Shown here: positions 56,997 through 64,000 of the stretch, piece after piece
How positions within the stretch are numbered: the stretch's first letter is position 1
How the letters are laid out: every line of letters starts with the position of its first letter
DNA from: Blastocystis sp. Blastoise
Taxonomy: Eukaryota; Sar; Bigyra; Opalinata; Blastocystidae
Direction of reading: 5' to 3'
Length of the DNA stretch: 64,000 bases
Assembly (NCBI GenBank): GCA_039096225.1
Contig: JBBPEB010000005.1
Location: 801,501-865,500, forward strand
Translations under genes and position numbers: made by a program
Notes under the pieces: generated by a model
The model's input: only the letters and a program-made list of their open reading frames with translations
Databases searched by the model: none
What the model was told of the DNA's origin: nothing

Positions 56997-57845
56997 TTAG
57001 TTCTTGTGATGAGCATGAGCAGCATGACGACGAGCCTTGGCATATAATTCCTTGACTTCATCTCTCTTAAGGAGAGCACGCTTGTGACCACCAAGCTATA
57101 GAATAATATAGATAATAGAATATCAATGTATTCTATTGATATAATAATATATATCAATAAATAAATAAATAAAAAAAAAGAGAAATAAAAAGAAATTCAT
57201 AAATATATGATTAAATTAAAAAAAAAAATTGAAAGATGATGTTAAGAGATGAGTTTGATAATATTATTTTGTTAGATTATTATTATTATTATTATTTGAA
57301 TGAATGAAAATAAATACTCGCTTCTTAGCAAACTTGTAGAGTCTCTTTTCAACGTTGTTACCACCAGCCTTAAGTAATAAAATAAAAATTATTATTATAT
57401 ATATTATTAAAAAATAAATTTAAAAAATTCATTATCAAATAATATAAAGAAGAATAAAAGAATATAAATAACAATAAAATGCCTTAAGTTGATCCATCAT
57501 GTGTTTTTCATAAGGAAGTAAACCAATGACTTCACGGATAAGTTCACGGGCGAACTTAACGTTCTTGGTAGCCATATATAAAATAAATAAATAAAAACTT
57601 ATGTTATATTAAAAAAGAAAACAGTTCATTTTGTAATAAATAAGTAGATATTCATTTTAAATTTATTTTATTATAAATATTCATATCTACATATAAATAT
57701 AAATATGAAATGACAAAAAATAAAGAATAAATAAAACTAATCTACATACACCCTTCTTAGCAATAGGTCTTTCAACCTTAGCCATCTTTTCAGTATGATG
57801 ACCTCTTTCAATACCAACAGCAATAGATTCCCAAGGACCCTTCAT
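56997..57845 (-). CDS. RPL36: Cytosolic ribosomal protein eL36
   Basis: Four exons: 57845-57750, 57563-57483, 57368-57318 and 57095-56997; 108 aa. It is a large-subunit protein. Landmarks: IAVGIERGHHTEK, KFARELIREVIGLLPYEKHM, EKRLYKFAKKRLGGHKRALL, YAKARRHAAHAHHKN. Codon use is visibly more GC-rich (AAG, CGT, GCT, GTC) than its neighbours, as expected for high expression. Two splice oddities: the intron 57482-57369 starts GC rather than GT and is flanked by the direct repeat CTTAAGGC. The first intron's only usable AG (CTACCAAG) deletes the TK dipeptide expected before NVKF, so the real acceptor may lie a few bases upstream at a non-AG site. Confidence 0.9.
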
Positions 57846-58664
57846 TTTTGTAATGTGTGTTCTTAAAGTACTCGACGTAATTTAGAAGTATTAAAGGAAA
57901 AACAACGAAAGCGTTTTTTTTTTCTTAGGACATTTTTTTTTATCATAATCCAGCCCCTTTCATTTTCTTTTTACACCATATTCATATATACATTTCCTAT
58001 TTCACCCCCACCCCTCTTTCTTTTTTCCTATTTTTTTCATTTTCTTTACTCATTCACAACAAATTACCGTGAAAAAGGAAGGAATGTGTTTCTGAGAAAA
58101 ACGGGTACTTTTTCTACATTTATGAAAAAGGAAATTCAGTAACGACTGAATTATGTTGAAAATCACATTATAAAAACTGGTTTCATTTTTAATTTATGAT
58201 TATAAGAGATACAAGTGATTTTTTAAGGCATCCTGATTTTATTTGCTAATTGAAATCTCAGATATATGTTTTTCTAAATCTTTTTTTCATTAAATAACAC
58301 ATCATTTCATTGTTTTTATGGATAATATATTTTTAGCTTATTTTGGTGTTGCTCTACTGTTTATATGAACTGTGAAAATGCATTGGCGTTAATATTTATA
58401 TGCTATTAAACATGTGATAATCTACACGTATCGTAGTTATTAAAAATTATATCATGATATATTCATAGTATAATGTTGTGCATACGATAATACTCTTAAT
58501 TTTCAAAAACTATTACATAAACAAATGATTTCTTCAAATTAATTCCAATTTCAAAAAATAGCATTTATTTTCGAGTATTGGTATCCATGATTTATATGTA
58601 GCACTATATTTCCTAACGTATATACATAGAAAAACTTATTGAAAAGAAATAGAAAATAAAAATT
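57846..58664. other. Intergenic region with a pyrimidine-rich tract upstream of eL36
   Basis: Around 57945-58035 the plus strand is C/T-rich (CACCCCCACCCC at about 58004-58015), so the eL36 coding strand is G/A-rich; it may be a ribosomal-protein promoter element. The rest is AT-rich with nothing recognised. Confidence 0.45.
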
Positions 58665-58735
58665 TGCACCAGCCGGGAATCGAACCCGGGTCTGTTCCGT
58701 GGCAGGGAACTATCTTACCACTGGACCACTGGTGC
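58665..58735 (-). tRNA. tRNA-Gly (anticodon GCC)
   Basis: 71 nt without an intron. Acceptor stem GCACCAG/CTGGTGC, anticodon stem GTTCC/GGAAC enclosing CTGCCAC (anticodon GCC), and T arm CCGGG-TTCGATT-CCCGG are all perfectly paired. The discriminator base is A. A T-rich run follows the 3' end, as for Pol III termination. CCA is not encoded, as is normal for nuclear tRNAs. Confidence 0.98.
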
Positions 58736-59373
58736 ATGAAATTTTTATTTTAACTATCACACTTAATATCATTAGTTATCGTATAATTCATTTATGTACA
58801 TGAAATACTGAAAATTATCTAAAACTAAATATCAGAACATATGAAACAGGTTATCTATAAAGTAAAAAGCATATATATATAAGTTTTAAAAATAATCTAA
58901 GTGAAATGTTTGTTCAAAACTATATAATATTAGGCTTATATTTATATCAGTATAATAATATCACCAATATAAATGATATTTAGTATTATTAAGTAAAAAG
59001 ATTGTTAATTAATAGATTTTTATATTAATAAATGACATATATTTGATCCTAGTATATGATAAATGTGATCAATAACATAATAGTTAATTTTTTATAATTT
59101 AATATATGATTTTAAAGTCTAATTATTTAAAAAATATTTTTTATAAAAATTTTCTTTTGTTATTTTTTTTATTACGCTAAAATTTATTGTAATTTGAGAA
59201 AAATCAAACAAAAATCTATGTGATTCATTTTTATCATGCAATAGAAAAGGATTGCGCCTTGTATTTATATAAGAAAATGGAGTTAAAATAAAAGAAAATA
59301 TATAAATGAAAAAATTGAGAAAACAAAAAGAATAATAAGAATAGTAAATTATAAGCAAATAAGAACATATATT
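58736..59373. other. Intergenic region, no gene seen
   Basis: AT-rich spacer between the tRNA and the 3' end of the Hsp110 gene. The open frame 59119-59358 is Phe/Tyr-rich with no support. Confidence 0.5.
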
Positions 59374-61270
59374 TTATAAATCGGATAGATCACTCGTATC
59401 AGTGCAATTATCGGAGTCACTATCAGAATGTTGGTTTTGGGTTGATGAGGTTGAATCTACAGCATTTCCTTTAGTTGTCTTATCCCCTTTCGAAGATAAG
59501 ATAGGACTCCCTTTTGGATCTCGTTTCTTAGTTATAAACATCTTCGTTTTGGTTTGGACCTCGTTGATTTTGGCATCTATATCAGAGCATAACAATATAG
59601 GAGTTTCAGTAAGAGGTAATGATGACTATATGAAACAACAATTTATAAAAAAAAAGAAAAAGAAAAAGAGAAAAATGAAAAAATAATAATAATTATAATA
59701 AGAAGAAAAAAGAAACAATCATTACATTAACAATATTTGAATGTATAATAATATTCATTATTTATAATCTAGAAAAACATACTTGTTTTGTGACAGCATC
59801 TTTAAGCCATTCATTAGCGTCATTGATGACATTATAGGCGTCATTCACTTCAGATTCTTTTACATCCATATATTCTTCTTGTATAGTTTTAATTTGACGT
59901 TTTAAAGAACTACACATATTATTCATTTCTATAATCTTCTTATTACGATTCTTTCCTTCTTCTTGTCTATATATATATTATATTATATTATATTTAACAA
60001 TAAATAATAAAAATAATAAATTTACAATATAGCCACATATTATATATATATCATAAAAAAAAATACTCATAAAAACAATATATATATATATATACCTATT
60101 AATAATATGGTCTCCTTTTTCTTTCATAGATTGATATCGTTTTATTACTTGTTCTTTTGTAGCTAACATACATTCTTCACTATATAACCAATCTTCATTA
60201 TCCATAAATATATGTGATATTTCTTCTTTCTCTTCTCTCTTCACATATATACTCTCTAAATTCTCAATAATATCTCTCATCTTATATATATAACTTTCCA
60301 TTTCATTCTTAATCTTATTACGTTCTTTTATTTCTTCATCTTCTTTTGTCATCTCTTTCTCTTTCTCCATAAACTTATGTATATCAATTGTATCATATTT
60401 CTTACCTTTTATAGAGAAACATAATGACTTATAAGACTTATTATCTTCTATATATATGTATTTATGTATATATTCAGATATATAATTATAACCATAAATA
60501 GTATTATTTTATTTATATATATTTATATATATATATACGTTTAAAAGATCCTTTGGAATCTTCAACATAGATCTTTTGTATAGTAATACAACTAGAAGAA
60601 TCAACATATATTTCCATTAATAGAGATTTAGAAGCATATTTAGAACAATCATCTATAATTGTTATTGTATATATAGCATTCTTATTCTCACTACTTTTAA
60701 GGGTATACTATATAGTGTTAATAATAATATTATTTTTCATATTCATATATACTTCTCCTTGTTTATTCACGGGAATTGCAACGCTCTTTACTGTTGGATA
60801 ACTATCCCCTCGAACAAAAATTGGACTATAATAATAGTAATAAAAATAAAATAATAAATAAATACAATAATATAAATATAAATAAATATAATAATATCAA
60901 TATACACATCATTAATAGAGTAATCATAATATAAACGATCGAGAACATTATAAGCTTTTAATTTCATGTTTTCGTTCCCAAGAGCACATGCCCAAGTAAC
61001 TCCTTTACATATACATTCATCCATATTCAGAGTAGTACTTAATCCATACTATATATATATATTATCCATAAGTATATACTTATAAAAAATAAATAATAAT
61101 AATATATATATATATAATTCATAGATTACATAATAATATATATATATATACATTAAGTTCTTTCATATTTCTCTTCATAACAGAAGCAACAGCTTCTTTT
61201 AATTGAGGTACTCTCATGCCTCCTCCTACTATTTCGACACTATGTATATCTACTGTAGTCAGACCACTCT

Positions 61271-61312
<42 letters not shown>

Positions 61313-62881
61313 ATAAGGAAAGAATTATAAAGATAGAAGAAAAAAAACATAATAAACATAAACATAATGATAATAATAATAATAATATATAAATACAGTA
61401 AGAGCTGTATTAACAAGTCTTTTTAATCGGTCAATAACTCCTGCTTCTCTAGTTCTTCTTTGGAATTCATTTAAATATAATGTATTTGAATAATCATAAT
61501 CATTATGTAAACATTCTACATTAATTACAGCACGATCCACACCTATATAATAAGTATAAGTATATATAAATATAATATTAAATAAATATAATAAATATAA
61601 TAATAAATATAATAATAAATAGAATAATAAATAGAATAATAAATAGAATAATAAAAAGAATAATAAATAGAATAATAAATAGAATAATAAACATATAATA
61701 AATAGAATAATAAACATATAATAAACATATAATAAACATTAATATATACCTTGAGGAGAAAGGAATAATTTAGCTTTTGTAGCAGCAGCCATGAGACGAG
61801 CATTCGATCGAACATGACCACGTGGATCCGATTTATGTTTCTTCATAAAATCTTCAGCAATAAAACTAGCTATAATTCGATCTAAAGTAACTGAACCCAA
61901 GGTAGGGTCACAACAACATGATAATATCTTTACTACTCCCTGTAAAATATATATATATAAAGAATAATATAAGATTAAAAAAAAAAAAACATAATCATAA
62001 TACAATAAACACAATAAACATAATAATATCAATAATATTATAATCATAAAATAATAAACACAATGAATATAATAATAACTATATACAGCTAAGAAGCAGA
62101 CAACAGAAACAGTGGACATACTATATCCCATATCTACAAACATAACATAACGAGGTTTTTCTTTATCGAATTCTCCTTTTAAATTACGAAATAAACCATA
62201 TTCTATTGCAGTAGCACTATTTTCATTAATTAATCCCTCACAGCGAATACCTCCAATTGTACAAGAATCGAGTAAGGATTGTCTTTGGCGCTCATTCCAA
62301 AAGGCGGGAACCTAAGGTTTTCAACAAAAATAATAAATATAATTTATATTCAATAGAATAATCATATGAATTCATTATAAACATACAGATATAACTACAG
62401 ATGGATCATTATTTGTTTTCTCATCTTTCTTCACAAGATCACAACAATGCTTCAAAATAATAGCCATAATCTGTTCTGGTGAGAAAATCTCATTTTTACC
62501 ACCATATTCAATTTCAATACCCACTTCATCATTTTCTAATTGAACTATTTTAAATGGAACAAGTTTCATTTCTTCTTGAATGATAGGATCACTAAATTTA
62601 CGACCAAGAATCTTCTTTAAGGCACTAACAGTGTTTTTACCATTTGTTTGAACCTATATTAAATACCTTATTATATAATATCTCTAAAGAAATACAAGTG
62701 GCTCAGCATGTTCACCTACAAAACGTTCTAAACCTTGAAAAGAAACGAGAGAAGAAGTTCGACGTTTACTTGTATCATTAAGTAGAATATCTACACCAAG
62801 TTTTTTATTGTCATCATTCACACCAGTGACATGACCAATAACACATGCATCACTTCCAAAATCGATACCTACGACAGACAT
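59374..62881 (-). CDS. Hsp110-family chaperone (SSE1/HSPH-like)
   Basis: Twelve exons: 62881-62696, 62653-62387, 62311-62087, 61939-61750, 61542-61397, 61271-61152, 61048-60906, 60825-60753, 60707-60539, 60447-60096, 59966-59783 and 59625-59374; 768 aa. It is a nucleotide-exchange partner and holdase for cytosolic Hsp70. ATPase landmarks: VVGIDFGSDACVIG, LLNDTSKRRTSSLVSFQGLE (Hsp110-type rather than Hsp70), VPAFWNERQRQSLLDS, VDMGYSMSTVSVV, EIVGGGMRVPQLKEAV. A beta domain and an acidic helical lid follow (ERNKIKNEMESYIYKMRDII, DNEDWLYSE). The C-terminus is Ser/Asp-rich (SDSDSDNCTDTSDLSDL) and lacks the EEVD of Hsp70. The beta-domain intron 60905-60826 starts GTATATTG. Confidence 0.93.
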
Positions 62882-63389
62882 GATTTTACTTTTATAGAAT
62901 CTATTTTAAATAACAAAGAGAAACTTTTGTTCATTTTTTTTTTTGTTCTTTTTGGAAATCTTAAGAATAAACAGAAATCCTCACAAAATCCCATGGGAAA
63001 ATAAGTTTTTTCTTTTTTATGAATCATTCATTTTTTTTTGTAAGAGTATATACATATAAGACATCTGGACACAACGAAACTGACGACAAAGAATGAATAA
63101 AGAAAATAAATACAATTATATTTTATTCATTGTCACTTTTTTTCATGTAAAAATTATTTTAACCTCTTTCTTAACTTCATTAGGATTCAATTTAGCAGTC
63201 AACATACTTGCCTTATGAATCTATTTATTTTAACATAAAAAATACAACTTTTAATAAAAAATTATTTACTGTTTTTTATCCGTGGTTTTTTAGGAAATTC
63301 TCTAGTATTTTTTGATAGAAAGACTAGCTTTATGTTATTTTCTTTTTCATTTATAGAATCGAAAGTTTATTACTTTTTATTTATATACA
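62882..63389. other. Intergenic region between divergent genes
   Basis: Upstream DNA of Hsp110 (-) and the next plus-strand gene. It contains the palindrome TCCCATGGGA at 62990-63000 and loosely spaced GAA/TTC triplets near 62953-62975 that could be a heat-shock element; neither is certain. Confidence 0.4.
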
Positions 63390-64000
63390 ATGGAAAAACC
63401 TGATCAATGTCCAGAGGATATTATCAATGCTGTATATATAGAGTTTATAAAATGTTTTTATATCATATCTAGTTGAGAGTATATTTATCCTCAAAAGTTA
63501 TCCCTGGTATGCCATCAAAAGAACTTCTAGACTCTTATTTGTCAACTTACGAATCAAAGAAAGTCAATTTACACAACACTATTGTATTTATTTTGTTCTT
63601 TTTAAAAATATCTTTTTAATTTTATATTATTTATTTTTTATCTATTATTTAGACATCGAATCACGATGTTATTGAAGCCAATCTTGAAAAATTGAAGAGA
63701 TTTAATAATCCTGCATATACTCCAAGTCAACTTTATATTCCAAGACATTTATATGAAACTACACAGAATTATTTAAAATCAAATTATCCAATTCTTGCTA
63801 AATTCTACGATTCTTCAAAAGATTATTTTGAGTATATTTATATATATATTTTTTTCTTCTTTTTCTTTTTTTAATATATTTATATATTATATAGAATTAT
63901 TGATGATGAAGAAGATAATGATATTACTTCTTTTACATATCCTTCACTTGTTTTTTCAGATGCTTGTGCCTGTGCAAATTCTCCTTTTACTGTTTTATAT
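63390..64000 (+). CDS. Unknown protein, 5' part only
   Basis: Four exons visible: 63390-63431, 63473-63583, 63653-63831 and 63895 to the right edge; GT-AG junctions keep frame. The product starts MEKPDQCPEDIINALRVYLS and continues with charged helical sequence (DVIEANLEKLKRFNNP, RHLYETTQNYLKSNYPILAK), then acidic IIDDEEDNDI and a CACANS stretch. I recognise no family. The gene is truncated by the window edge. Confidence 0.6.

Noticed and set aside
59119-59358. 79-aa open frame on the minus strand
   Set aside because: Low-complexity, lies between the tRNA and the Hsp110 3' end, no supporting features.

Overview
The window is nuclear DNA of an AT-rich (I estimate roughly 80% A+T), intron-dense unicellular eukaryote. 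I recognise cohesin SMC1, the NMD factor UPF2, cyclophilin H, FAM32A, ribosomal protein eL36, an Hsp110 chaperone, the selenocysteine elongation factor eEFSec and a nuclear tRNA-Gly(GCC). A bacterial-type ribosomal protein L11 (uL11m) implies a translating mitochondrion, which argues against amitochondriate lineages. I cannot name the lineage. The genetic code looks standard; of 17 complete stops 16 are TAA, one is TAG and none is TGA.

Layout, left to right: ankyrin/nucleotidyltransferase-like gene (-, cut by the left edge); small secreted Cys-rich protein (-); Golgi-type glycosyltransferase (+); eEFSec (-); unknown protein (-); double zinc-ribbon p27 protein (+); large surface protein A (+); SMC1 (+); large surface protein B (+); UPF2 (+); unknown coiled protein (+); SSUH2-like protein with an array of acidic hydrophobic repeats (+); uL11m (-); FAM32A (+); SNF5/PHD/bromodomain protein (-); cyclophilin H (+); eL36 (-); tRNA-Gly (-); Hsp110 (-); unknown gene (+, cut by the right edge). 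Genes are separated by 0.1-1.5 kb of AT-rich DNA in which I see no further coding sequence.

Nearly every gene is interrupted by introns that begin GTATAT, end ATATAG and consist mostly of (TA)n or (ATT)n repeats, from 38 nt to more than 400 nt. I spliced each model by hand; in almost every gene the exon lengths sum to a multiple of three and the joined frame matches the protein family. Three junctions that fail as GT-AG become in-frame when read as AT-AC introns with the U12-type donor ATATCCTT, so a minor spliceosome very probably operates here.

The strongest unexpected signals are: (1) three U12-type AT-AC introns in three different genes; (2) a GC-rich palindrome, CCCGCGGG, occurring in AT-rich exons in all three reading frames, which suggests a DNA- or RNA-level signal; (3) paralogous multi-domain surface proteins flanking SMC1, one with 22 introns and the other with a 5-kb intron-free 3' exon; (4) a repeated SUMO-interacting-motif-like array fused to an SSUH2 domain; (5) a compact SNF5-PHD-bromodomain fusion; (6) selenocysteine machinery, including a 16-nt microexon.
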